From NCBI GenBank assembly GCA_002315675.1, contig DCHP01000031.1, positions 1 to 11,824 on the forward strand: a stretch of 11,824 nt of DNA. Reading direction: 5' to 3'. Numbering within the stretch: position 1 is the stretch's first letter; each line of letters starts with the position of its first letter. The notes below the pieces were generated by a model that was given only the letters and a program-made list of their open reading frames with translations, had not been told where the DNA came from and did not search any database. Both the position numbers and the translations under genes were made by a program. Of the stretch, positions 1 to 7,122 are shown piece after piece. Source of the DNA: Rikenellaceae bacterium UBA1749. GTDB lineage: Bacteria; Bacteroidota; Bacteroidia; Bacteroidales; Rikenellaceae.

Positions 1-71
1 AAGATGGTACGCCTAAACAAAAGCCAGGCCCAAAAACAGGCTCAAAACACAAAAGTAATTCCGGGAATTAG
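1..71 (+). CDS. Possible C-terminal tail of a gene entering from the left (partial)
   Basis: The third frame is open from the window edge to a TAG at 69-71 and encodes 22 residues, DGTPKQKPGPKTGSKHKSNS plus GN. The tail is basic and rich in Pro, Gly and Lys. The KPGPKTGSK stretch recalls the disordered, AT-hook-like tails of DNA-binding proteins. Another frame is also open to a TAA at 97-99 and codes for less protein-like sequence, so even the frame is uncertain. I do not recognise the protein and assign no function. Confidence 0.3.
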   Translation, partial: DGTPKQKPGPKTGSKHKSNSGN

Positions 72-176
72 GTTACAAATAAAGAAAGTTTGCGTATAAA
101 AAACACGTAAATAATCGATTATCAGTTGGTTAATCTAATAAATTTCATAACCTATTGATTGTTAAAAATTTACGTT

Positions 177-544
177 ATGAAAACCAATTATCCAACTAAC
201 CTCACTGACATTCCGTGGCAAGCTATTGAAAAAATCATCAAACTGCAAGAAAGAACTAGAAAACATTGCTCTATGAGAAATTATGAACGCTATTCTTTAC
301 ATCAACAAAAATGGATATCAGTGGAGGATACTCCCATTGGATTTCGCACATAGGTATTTCCGTAAGTGGAAACTTGAAGGGGTAATAGAGGATATACATG
401 GATACCCTTCATGCCCTGGTTAGAAAACTTGTTGGTCGCGAAGAAAGTCCTAGTATGGGAATCATCGATTCTAGAAGTTTCAAGACATCTCATTGTGCAG
501 ACTCCTCATGTAAAGGCATTGTTGGAAACAAAAAGAGGATTTGA
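177..544 (+). pseudogene. Decayed 5' fragment of an IS5-family transposase
   Basis: Three frames must be joined to read it. The ATG at 177 opens with MKTNYPTNLTDIPWQAIEKI and runs to about 276 (RTRKHCSMR), which resembles the N-terminus of IS5-family DDE transposases. An apparent 2-nt loss near 276 moves the reading to the frame at 277 (EIMNAILYINKNGYQWRILP, then FRKWKLEGVIEDIH), typical of the family's 'GCQWRMLP...YYYFRKW' region but several residues short in-frame before FRKW. One extra base at about 400 moves it again (TLHALVRKL, then SMGIIDSRSFKTSH), which contains the first catalytic Asp in the 'GIIDSxSxKT' motif. Similarity stops at GNKKRI (about 541), just before a TGA at 542-544. The rest of the transposase, including the second Asp and the Glu, is missing. 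I could not place either inverted repeat. The fragment is certainly inactive. Confidence 0.85.
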
Positions 545-553
545 ACCGAATTA

Positions 554-582
554 TTGTATTCCTGTATTTATTTGTATCTTTA
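554..582 (+). promoter_or_regulatory. Candidate promoter of the GH51 operon
   Basis: TATCTTTA at 575-582 matches the Bacteroidetes -7 consensus TAnnTTTG except for the last base. A TTG at 554-556, 18 nt upstream, could be the -33 element. The predicted start of transcription is near 589, leaving a leader of about 20 nt before the ATG at 611. It sits directly after the point where transposase similarity ends. Single-sequence motif match only. Confidence 0.4.
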
Positions 583-610
583 AGGATTAATAATTAATAG
601 TCATTCAAAT

Positions 611-2113
611 ATGAAAAAGATTGTATCTTTTTTTATTCTGTCATTAATTGTTGTTTCCATTAATGCTCAGAATGTTGTCAGAATAAGTGGGTCGGATGTT
701 AAGGAATATAATCCTATGATTTTTGGCCAGTTTATAGAGCACCACCATCGTCAGATATATGGTGGACTTTTTGATCCGGGTAATCCCTTAAGTGATGAGG
801 ATGGTTTCCGTAAAGATGTTCTTGAAGCTTTAAAGGAAATTAAAGTCCCTATCGTGCGTTGGCCAGGAGGGTGTTTTGTCAGTTCATATCATTGGTTTGA
901 TGGCGTTGGCCCGAACAGAATCAGTGTTTTTGATAAGTCATGGCAAGTTGAGGATCCTAATACATTTGGTACGGATGAATATATCAAATGGTGTCGGAAA
1001 GTCGGATGCGAACCATATATATGTACCAACGCAGGGACCGGTTCAATGGAAGAAATGAGTGACTGGGTAGAGTATTGTAACTTGAATGTAGGAAAATGGG
1101 GAAAACAAAGAATTGCAAATGGATATCCTGAACCATACAATGTAAAATACTGGAGTGTAGGTAACGAGAATTATGGTAATTGGGAACTTGGTGCAAAAAC
1201 AATTCAGGAATGGGGACCTTTTGTTCGTGAGAGCTCAAAATTGATGCGTTCTGTCTCAAACAAGATAAAATTGCTTGCGGCAGCTAATTTTGATCCGAAT
1301 TGGAATATTTCCCTTCTGAACAATGCCGGTTATCTTTTGGATTATATATCAGTTCATGGTTACTATGGCAAAGGCAATGACCCTTATATTGTAAGTATGA
1401 TGGCTACTGAAATCCCAGAACATCAAATTCAGGATGTAATATCTCTCCTTAATTCCAACGGGTATGGGAATGGAAAAATGAAGATAGCATTTGATGAATG
1501 GAATCTTCGCTATTGGTACCATCCGGGTCATGCAGATTATCGTAATGGTTTTGATATCCCGGCCAGGGATTCAAATGATATATCAAGGACATATACAATG
1601 GCTGATGCTATTTTTACAGCTTGTTTCCTGAATTCATGTATCCGTCATTGTGATATAGTTGATATGGCCTGTTTCTCTCCAGTTGTAAATACAAGAGGAG
1701 CAATATGTACAAGCAAGGATGGTATTCTCAGAAGGACAACTTTCTATACTTTTAAAATGTATACCAATATTCTCGAGAAATATTATGTCCCTACCACTGT
1801 TCAGTCTGATAAGTTAATTCATAATTCAAAGTCTGTCAGCCTAATCGATGTCATTCTTACATCCAATATCGACAAATCCCATCTGGTGTATTCTGTAGTC
1901 AACAAGGATCCTGAAAATGATGCGGTAGTGGAGCTGGTCGATCTTGGAACTGCAAAAAAAGTGAAGGCAATAACCTTGAGAGGACGCTGTGCAACAGACT
2001 ATAATGATTTTGGGGATGAACATGTTGTCCCTGAGGAAGTTACATTAAATGTAAAAGATGGCCGAGCTACTATTCCTGCTCATTCAGTAACATTCATAGA
2101 AATTGGAAAATAG
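611..2113 (+). CDS. Secreted alpha-L-arabinofuranosidase, GH51
   Basis: This 500-residue protein should hydrolyse terminal non-reducing alpha-L-arabinofuranosyl residues from arabinan, arabinoxylan or arabinogalactan fragments. Residues 1-20 form a signal peptide (MKKIVSFFILSLIVVSINAQ, likely cleavage around INA-Q), so it acts in the periplasm or beyond. The (beta/alpha)8 catalytic domain spans roughly residues 25-390. It shows RWPGG at 83-87, GNEN with the acid/base Glu186, a His-Gly at 249-250, and DEWN with the nucleophile Glu296. The remaining C-terminal part, to residue 500, is the usual GH51 beta-sandwich. Both catalytic glutamates are present and the length is normal, so the enzyme looks intact. 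The start is set by the signal peptide and the A-rich upstream stretch. It is first in a two-gene operon; the next ATG lies 4 nt after its stop. Some GH51 members are endoglucanases, but the strong arabinofuranosidase motifs and the nearby sugar symporter favour the call. Confidence 0.93.
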   Translation: MKKIVSFFILSLIVVSINAQNVVRISGSDVKEYNPMIFGQFIEHHHRQIYGGLFDPGNPLSDEDGFRKDVLEALKEIKVPIVRWPGGCFVSSYHWFDGVGPNRISVFDKSWQVEDPNTFGTDEYIKWCRKVGCEPYICTNAGTGSMEEMSDWVEYCNLNVGKWGKQRIANGYPEPYNVKYWSVGNENYGNWELGAKTIQEWGPFVRESSKLMRSVSNKIKLLAAANFDPNWNISLLNNAGYLLDYISVHGYYGKGNDPYIVSMMATEIPEHQIQDVISLLNSNGYGNGKMKIAFDEWNLRYWYHPGHADYRNGFDIPARDSNDISRTYTMADAIFTACFLNSCIRHCDIVDMACFSPVVNTRGAICTSKDGILRRTTFYTFKMYTNILEKYYVPTTVQSDKLIHNSKSVSLIDVILTSNIDKSHLVYSVVNKDPENDAVVELVDLGTAKKVKAITLRGRCATDYNDFGDEHVVPEEVTLNVKDGRATIPAHSVTFIEIGK

Positions 2114-2117
2114 AAAA

Positions 2118-4637
2118 ATGAAAAAAATCAATCGATTGTTTGCAGCAATATTGATAACAGCAGTATTTGCGTGCAATAACAAAGTAGAATCTTTCATTAA
2201 TGAAGTCAGACCTTCTGCGACACCATTAATAACTGTTGATCCATATTTTTCTGTATGGTCATTCTCTGATAACCTGAATACTTCATTTACGCGCCACTGG
2301 ACTGGAATCCCTCAACCACTGGATGCTTATCTTCGTGTGGATGGTCATGTCTATCGGGTTATGGGGCGTGAATATCCTGATTTAATGCAGGTCGTACCGG
2401 CTGCCAAGTATGAGCCATGGGATGCGACGTATATGATATGTGACCAGGATAAGTCACCTATTGGAAAATGGTATGAGGAAGGATATGATGATTCATCATG
2501 GCAAAAAGGGAAGGGGGCCTTCGGCTCATATGGAAGCTATATGACAGGCACTGTGTGGAAAGGCCTTAATGATATATATATAAGGAGATGTTTTGACTTG
2601 GATGAGAGTCAGATCAAGGATGGTCTTTCTCTTGAATATGTCTATGATGAGGATGTGGAATTCTATATCAACGATAGTCTAGCTATTGTTACAAAAGGAT
2701 ATGCAGAAGCTTATGAAGTATTGAAATTAAATGAAAAGCAACTTTCTTTACTCAAGCCCGGACATAATTTCATTGCGTGCCATTGTCTAAATAGATATGG
2801 AACATGCAATGTTGATTTTGGCTTTGCAATCCCTTCTCAGAAGAATGAAAGGAAATCTCTCGCTGTTCAGAAATCTCTGAATGTATTGCCTACTAGTACA
2901 ATTTATTCTTTTGAATGTGGCCCGGTTGATTTGCAACTGACTTTCACATCTCCTCTTCTGCTTGACAATCTGGAAATGGTATCAAGACCGGTAAACTATA
3001 TTTCGTATGAAATCAATTCCAATGATGGCAATCAGCATGATGTTCAGTTTCTCTTTACAGCAGATCCACGAATCAGTGTTGATCTTGCACCAGAACCTGT
3101 CATTTCTGAAACAGGAACAGGAAGCGGTTTCAAATATGCAAAAACGGGTACAATCAGACAACCTTATTTAGGAAAGAAAGGTGATAACATTAGAATTGAC
3201 TGGGGGTATTTTTATTTAGCTGCATGTAATGGAGAAATTTTAATAGCCAGAACAGAAGATGCCAATGATGAATTCCTTGAAACAGGAAAAGTCACTTCGG
3301 ATACAAATAATATCAGAACTGATAATTTCGAAAAGACTCCTGTATCCCTAGTTTATAACAGGGATTTTCCTAATGTTGGTGACAAAGTTCAGAAAGACTT
3401 TATTATGGTAGCATATGATGATGTATACTCGATTCAGTATTTCTGGAAGAATTTAAAACCTTACTGGAACCGCGAAGGGACAGAAACGATTCTGGGACAA
3501 TTGGCAACTGCTGCGCATCAATATAAAGGGGTTATGAAAAAATGCACGAAATTCGATGCCAAGATGCTTGATGATGCTCAGAAAGCAGGTGGCAAGAAAT
3601 ATGCAGAACTTTGCGCTCTTGCCTATCGTCAATCAATTGCAGCCCATAAACTGGTAGAATCTGAAGATGGTGAACTGTTGTTTCTGTCAAAAGAATGCTT
3701 CTCAAACGGATGTATTGGTACAGTTGATGTGTCGTATCCTTCAGTTCCACTGTTCCTGCTGTATAATCCTGATCTTGTAAAAGGAATGATGAATCCAATA
3801 TTTGAGTTCAGCGAGAGCGGGCGCTGGAACAAACCATTTGCCACCCATGACGTTGGCACCTATCCAATGGCCAATGGGGAAGTCTATGGTGGTGACGGTA
3901 TGCCTGTTGAGGAAAGTGGTAATATGTTGATAATGACATATGCCATTGCCAGGGCAGAAGGAAATGCCGAATATGCTCAAAAACATTGGGAAACATTAAG
4001 TACATGGGCCAATTATTTGATGGAATTTGGAATGGATCCTGCTGAACAACTTTGTACTGATGATTTTGGAGGTCATCTTGCCCACAATGCGAATCTGTCA
4101 ATAAAGGCAATATTGGGTATTGCCTCATACGGAAAACTTTTAAGTATGCTTGGAGACTGTGAAACTGGAGATAAAATCTTCGGCGAAGCTAAAAAAATGG
4201 CAGCTCAATGGGAAACAATGGCTAATGATGGTGATCATTATCGTCTGTCTTTTGATAGACCTGGGACATGGAGTCAGAAGTATAATCTTGTATGGGATAA
4301 GGTATTTGGTTTTAATATTTTTGATTCAAGGATTGCAGACACTGAAGTTGCCTTCTATTTAACAAAGCAGAACGAGTATGGTGTACCTTTGGATTCCAGA
4401 AAGAATTGGACAAAGACAGACTGGATAATGTGGAGTGCTACACTTGCAGATAACATAGAAGATTTCAAGGCATTAACTGATAAGATCTGGAAATATCAGA
4501 ATGAAACCTATGCAAGAATCCCTATGTCTGATTTTATCTATACCGATAGACCTATGTATGCTGATTTCAGGGCTCGGTCTGTCGTCGGGGGCTATTTTAT
4601 GAAGATGCTTGAGCATAAATTCTCTGTGACTGAATAA
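2118..4637 (+). CDS. DUF4965/DUF1793 (glutaminase A-like) lipoprotein with inserted beta-sandwich domain
   Basis: This is an 839-residue protein. I place the start at the ATG at 2118 because it gives a clean lipoprotein signal (hydrophobic residues 7-18, lipobox AVFA-Cys19). A TTG at 2103 would add five residues that overlap the GH51 gene. Residues 30-85 match the family N-terminus (RPSATPLITVDPYFSVWSFS). Residues about 96-242 look like an inserted galactose-binding-type beta-sandwich (GKWYEEGYDDSSWQ, then DIYIRRCFDLD and EFYIND), as in N-terminal domains of GH2 enzymes. The family body resumes at about 255 (LTFTSPLLLDNLEMVSRPVN). The C-terminal helical domain carries HDVGTYPMANG (from 577) and MPVEESGNML (595-604), hallmarks of the DUF1793 part. 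Databases label the family 'glutaminase' from fungal GtaA. Tight coupling to a GH51 enzyme suggests that here it may act on a glycan (inference). Substrate and catalytic residues are unproven. Confidence 0.85.
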   Translation: MKKINRLFAAILITAVFACNNKVESFINEVRPSATPLITVDPYFSVWSFSDNLNTSFTRHWTGIPQPLDAYLRVDGHVYRVMGREYPDLMQVVPAAKYEPWDATYMICDQDKSPIGKWYEEGYDDSSWQKGKGAFGSYGSYMTGTVWKGLNDIYIRRCFDLDESQIKDGLSLEYVYDEDVEFYINDSLAIVTKGYAEAYEVLKLNEKQLSLLKPGHNFIACHCLNRYGTCNVDFGFAIPSQKNERKSLAVQKSLNVLPTSTIYSFECGPVDLQLTFTSPLLLDNLEMVSRPVNYISYEINSNDGNQHDVQFLFTADPRISVDLAPEPVISETGTGSGFKYAKTGTIRQPYLGKKGDNIRIDWGYFYLAACNGEILIARTEDANDEFLETGKVTSDTNNIRTDNFEKTPVSLVYNRDFPNVGDKVQKDFIMVAYDDVYSIQYFWKNLKPYWNREGTETILGQLATAAHQYKGVMKKCTKFDAKMLDDAQKAGGKKYAELCALAYRQSIAAHKLVESEDGELLFLSKECFSNGCIGTVDVSYPSVPLFLLYNPDLVKGMMNPIFEFSESGRWNKPFATHDVGTYPMANGEVYGGDGMPVEESGNMLIMTYAIARAEGNAEYAQKHWETLSTWANYLMEFGMDPAEQLCTDDFGGHLAHNANLSIKAILGIASYGKLLSMLGDCETGDKIFGEAKKMAAQWETMANDGDHYRLSFDRPGTWSQKYNLVWDKVFGFNIFDSRIADTEVAFYLTKQNEYGVPLDSRKNWTKTDWIMWSATLADNIEDFKALTDKIWKYQNETYARIPMSDFIYTDRPMYADFRARSVVGGYFMKMLEHKFSVTE

Positions 4638-4675
4638 ATTAAAAGAGGGTGACTCAAAGTCACCCTCTTTTAATT
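4637..4675. terminator. Bidirectional rho-independent terminator (18-bp perfect stem)
   Basis: The left arm AATTAAAAGAGGGTGACT (4637-4654) and right arm AGTCACCCTCTTTTAATT (4658-4675) are perfectly complementary around a 3-nt loop. The GC-rich core is flanked by A-run and T-run on both strands, so it can terminate the GH51/DUF4965 operon and the convergent gene at 4709-5314. The last A of the upstream stop codon is the first base of the stem. Confidence 0.9.
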
Positions 4676-4708
4676 ACATGTATGCTTGATTTTCAGAATT
4701 ATGTTCGC

Positions 4709-5314
4709 CTATTTTCTTCCAGGAGTCATTATACATTTGAACATGACGCCAGGTTTGTGGAAATCAGGCTCTTCTCCTTCTGGCATTTGAACATAAGAGT
4801 GCCATTTTATTTCATTGCTATCCATATCTCCCCTGAAGAGTCCCATATAGAATCCGTTGCTCAAATCAAATCCTAGAGACTCAAGTTCAGATCTTTTGAT
4901 ACTTCCTTCTATGGTGTAGCCATTCTCTGTAATATGACCTGAAGTTTTTATTGTGGATAGGTGCCAGTCATAGTGGAAGTTTCTATAAAATTCAGTCATG
5001 TAGTTCATGCAGTCGCCATTAGGATCAATTTCAAAGCAATAATACTTGTCCATCGTTTCAGTTGGGCTGATAAACATTTCAGCCCTATCCCATATAAGAG
5101 GTTCGCTTGAATGAGTTGCAGGGTCTGTTAATGTTATTGTGGAGTCTATAACTTCAAACCTGAAACAATATAAATCTTCAGTACTATATGAACTGAATTT
5201 TGTGTCGTTGTATTCTATCGGACCAAAATCCTGTCCGACATCAATGATATTGTTACTTTGTAAGTTGCATGATACGCATGCTGCCAATAATAGTAATAGT
5301 AGTGCGTTTTTCAT
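4709..5314 (-). CDS. CBM9-like lipoprotein
   Basis: From the ATG at 5314 the product has 201 residues. The N-terminus MKNALLLLLLAACVSC is a lipoprotein signal with an LAAC lipobox at Cys13 (Cys16 is the alternative). An upstream ATG at 5338 would add MEIENIKK and give a more usual signal length, so the start is uncertain by eight codons. The mature part is one domain of the carbohydrate-binding family 9-like type. Signs are FRFEV, then WDRAEMFISPTETMDKYYCFEIDPNGDCM, written here as WDRAEMFISP followed by KYYCFEIDPNGDCM, then EFYRNFHYDWH, a GYTIEGSIKRSELESLGF strand/turn segment, and a C-terminal GLFRGD...WHSYV stretch. Such domains bind sugars or occur in small surface lipoproteins of Bacteroidetes. 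No catalytic motif is visible. It converges on the GH51 operon, sharing its terminator, and diverges from the sugar symporter. That context suggests a glycan-binding accessory role (inference). Confidence 0.75.
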   Translation of the reverse strand: MKNALLLLLLAACVSCNLQSNNIIDVGQDFGPIEYNDTKFSSYSTEDLYCFRFEVIDSTITLTDPATHSSEPLIWDRAEMFISPTETMDKYYCFEIDPNGDCMNYMTEFYRNFHYDWHLSTIKTSGHITENGYTIEGSIKRSELESLGFDLSNGFYMGLFRGDMDSNEIKWHSYVQMPEGEEPDFHKPGVMFKCIMTPGRK

Positions 5315-5408
5315 TTTTTTAATGTTTTCAATTTCCATCGTACAAACATAGAAATAATTTCCCAATAATAGATAATGGTGTAGGACCTGGAGTGGAAACT
5401 GGATCAAA

Positions 5409-5527
5409 GCTTTTATGTAACTATTCAGCACCTATGCCCAATATCAAAAGTGGATCTCTTTCTGGAATGTTTGCTTGATACATTGATGGCTGTTTTTACC
5501 CAGGGTGCTGAATTGTTACGCTTTTAT
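5409..5527. repeat. Target-site duplication GCTTTTAT flanking the MITE
   Basis: Two identical 8-bp copies sit at 5409-5416 and 5520-5527, directly abutting the inverted-repeat ends at 5417 and 5519. Removing one copy plus the element reconstructs the likely ancestral sequence, which would join AAAGCTTTTAT to TGTGTATGG. Confidence 0.85.
5417..5519. mobile_element. 103-bp IS66-type MITE with 8-bp target duplication
   Basis: The left end GTAACTATTCAGCACC (5417-5432) and right end GGTGCTGAATTGTTAC (5504-5519) are inverted repeats matching at 15 of 16 positions. The bases just outside are identical: GCTTTTAT at 5409-5416 and GCTTTTAT at 5520-5527. A GTAA terminus together with an 8-bp target duplication is the signature of the IS66 family. 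The 71 bp inside has no coding capacity, so the element could only be moved in trans. It lies between the divergent CBM9-like and symporter genes, about 100 bp upstream of the symporter's -7 box. The exact duplication and near-perfect ends indicate a fairly recent insertion. The family assignment rests on remembered family features, without a database match. Confidence 0.85.
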
Positions 5528-5613
5528 TGTGTATGGCGAAGATCATATTGATGAATTTTGATATATTCTCTCCATTCCAATCATCATTGTTCTCAAAAAA
5601 CAAAATAATCAAT

Positions 5614-5632
5614 TCAAATTTACTATATTTGA
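5614..5632 (+). promoter_or_regulatory. Symporter promoter (-7 box) inside a near-perfect palindrome
   Basis: TATATTTG at 5624-5631 is an exact TAnnTTTG -7 element and predicts transcription from about 5638, a 23-nt leader. No clear -33 TTTG is present at the usual distance. The box lies in TCAAATTTACTATATTTGA (5614-5632), whose 9-nt arms around a central C pair at 8 of 9 positions. This may be an operator that covers the -7 box. A weak -33 element plus an overlapping dyad would fit a regulated promoter. Confidence 0.5.
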
Positions 5633-5660
5633 CTATTGATTATTAAAAATAAATATTGTT

Positions 5661-7043
5661 ATGATTAGCAAGTATAATAGACTTTTTATCTATTTCATTT
5701 GTTTTGTTTCCGCAATGGGTGGCTTGCTTTTTGGGTATGACTGGGTTGTGATTGGCGGAACCATAAAATTCTATGAAAAATTCTTTGGTATTGAAGGTGA
5801 TGCCATACTTCAAGGGTTGGCAACAAGTTCTGCCGTAATAGGCTGTATGTTCGGTGCGATGACTGCAGGTATGCTGGCGGATAAATATGGCAGAAAACCT
5901 CTTCTTGTCATGGCTGCTGTTCTGTTTACTGTAAGTGCAATTGCAACCGGTCTTTTCAACGATTTTTCCCTATTCTGTTTCGCACGGTTTATAGGAGGAA
6001 TAGGTATAGGAATCGCTTCCGCGTTAAGTCCAATGTATATCGCTGAAGTCTCTCCAACAGAAATAAGGGGTAAACTTGTAAGTCTGAACCAAATGACTAT
6101 AGTATTTGGAATCCTGCTGGCTCAAATTGTGAACCTTCTTATTGCTAAAAATGATGTTAATGGTGTTATTGATCCTTGGAATATAGAAATGGGGTGGAGA
6201 TGGATGTTCTGGGCTGAAACGGTTCCTGCTGCAATATTTTTGATAATGTCTTTCTTCCTGCCAGAGAGTCCCAGGTGGTCAGCTTTGAATGGAATGGTTG
6301 AAGCCTCTCATAAATTGCTTTCAAGAATAGGTGGGCAGGAATATGGGGATATGGAATTGTCTTCTATTCTGTCTGCTGATCAGGAAAATAAAAACAAGGA
6401 ACTTACAGGCCTCAGAAGTCTGTTTTCCAAATCCTATGCTAGAATTTTGACACTAGGACTTATACTTGCAATATTCCAGCAGTGGTGCGGTACGAATGTA
6501 ATTTTCATTTATGCTCAGGAAGTATTTGCTGGTGCAGGTTATTCTGTAAGTGATGCATTCTTAAATATCGTATTAAGTGGTGCTGTTAATGTTCTGTTTA
6601 CTTTTGTAGCTCTTTATACTATTGATAAATGGGGTAGGCGTTCTTTGATGTTGTTCGGTTCAATTGGTCTGGCGGTTTCATATCTAATTCTTGGAGCATG
6701 CTTCTATTTTGAAGTTAAAGGTTTCATTATGATATTGTTATCTGTTATGTCAATTGCTATTTTTGCTATGACGCTGGGCCCTGTTGTCTGGGTTCTGCTT
6801 TCAGAAATATTCCCTAACAGGATTCGTGGAATAGCAATGTCTGTAGCAACATTTGCTTTATGGCTTGGTTGCGGAACTCTGACATTCTCATTCCCTTCAA
6901 TGAATGCATCCCTTGGTTGCAGTGGATCTTTCTGGGTTTATTCTCTTATCTGTTTTGCTGGATTTGCATATTTTGTCAAATATTGCCCTGAGACAAAAGG
7001 AGTCTCTCTGGAAAAATTAGAGAAGGAACTTATAGGTAAATAG
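5661..7043 (+). CDS. Sugar:proton symporter, MFS sugar porter family (XylE/AraE/GLUT type)
   Basis: This 460-residue inner-membrane protein has the 12-helix layout and signature motifs of the sugar porter family. FGYD at 24-27 places an Asp at the position of the proton-coupling Asp27 of E. coli XylE. ADKYGRKP at 73-80 is the loop 2-3 motif. PESPRW occurs at 201-206, before the cytoplasmic loop. QQWCGTN at 273-279 matches the sugar-binding QQxxGxN of helix 7. DKWGRR lies at 322-327, and a PETKG motif precedes the C-terminus. The conserved Asp argues for a proton symporter rather than a facilitator. Arabinose or xylose is the likely substrate because a GH51 arabinofuranosidase operon lies upstream, but the sequence alone does not separate pentose from hexose carriers. 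It may be cotranscribed with mtgA, 79 nt downstream. No transporter-specific frameshift or truncation is seen. Confidence 0.9.
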   Translation: MISKYNRLFIYFICFVSAMGGLLFGYDWVVIGGTIKFYEKFFGIEGDAILQGLATSSAVIGCMFGAMTAGMLADKYGRKPLLVMAAVLFTVSAIATGLFNDFSLFCFARFIGGIGIGIASALSPMYIAEVSPTEIRGKLVSLNQMTIVFGILLAQIVNLLIAKNDVNGVIDPWNIEMGWRWMFWAETVPAAIFLIMSFFLPESPRWSALNGMVEASHKLLSRIGGQEYGDMELSSILSADQENKNKELTGLRSLFSKSYARILTLGLILAIFQQWCGTNVIFIYAQEVFAGAGYSVSDAFLNIVLSGAVNVLFTFVALYTIDKWGRRSLMLFGSIGLAVSYLILGACFYFEVKGFIMILLSVMSIAIFAMTLGPVVWVLLSEIFPNRIRGIAMSVATFALWLGCGTLTFSFPSMNASLGCSGSFWVYSLICFAGFAYFVKYCPETKGVSLEKLEKELIGK

Positions 7044-7122
7044 TGAAGGTCAGGAGTCAGGATGGGATTACATTCCCCCACAACACAGAAAGAACAATAA
7101 GTAACCGGACAACGTTGCGGAT

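Larger units (their letters stand above)
5315..5660. other. Divergent intergenic region between CBM9-like gene and symporter
   Basis: This 346-nt stretch holds the upstream region of the CBM9-like lipoprotein gene (about 5315-5408), the MITE with its duplication (5409-5527), about 95 nt of plain sequence, and the symporter promoter (5615-5660). I see no further gene or RNA. No convincing promoter box for the leftward gene is visible, so the insertion may have separated that gene from its original control region (inference). Confidence 0.6.

Noticed and set aside
536..549. Sequence resembling a tRNA T-arm on the minus strand (GGTTCAAATCC)
   Set aside because: The flanking bases do not form the 5-bp T-stem and no D-arm, anticodon arm or acceptor stem is present. 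It falls at the end of the transposase remnant.
2103..2117. TTG start that extends the DUF4965-type protein by five residues
   Set aside because: It overlaps the GH51 reading frame and adds MENRK ahead of an otherwise canonical lipoprotein signal. The ATG at 2118 is the better start.
4709..5314. Catalytic xylanase or other enzyme for the CBM9-like protein
   Set aside because: CBM9-like domains are often annotated through association with xylanases, but this 201-residue protein is a single domain with no room for a catalytic module.
5315..5431. N-terminal extension of the CBM9-like protein to a start at 5431
   Set aside because: The extension begins inside the inverted repeat of the MITE and precedes the lipoprotein signal, so it is an accidental open frame. 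The start at 5314 (or 5338) fits far better.
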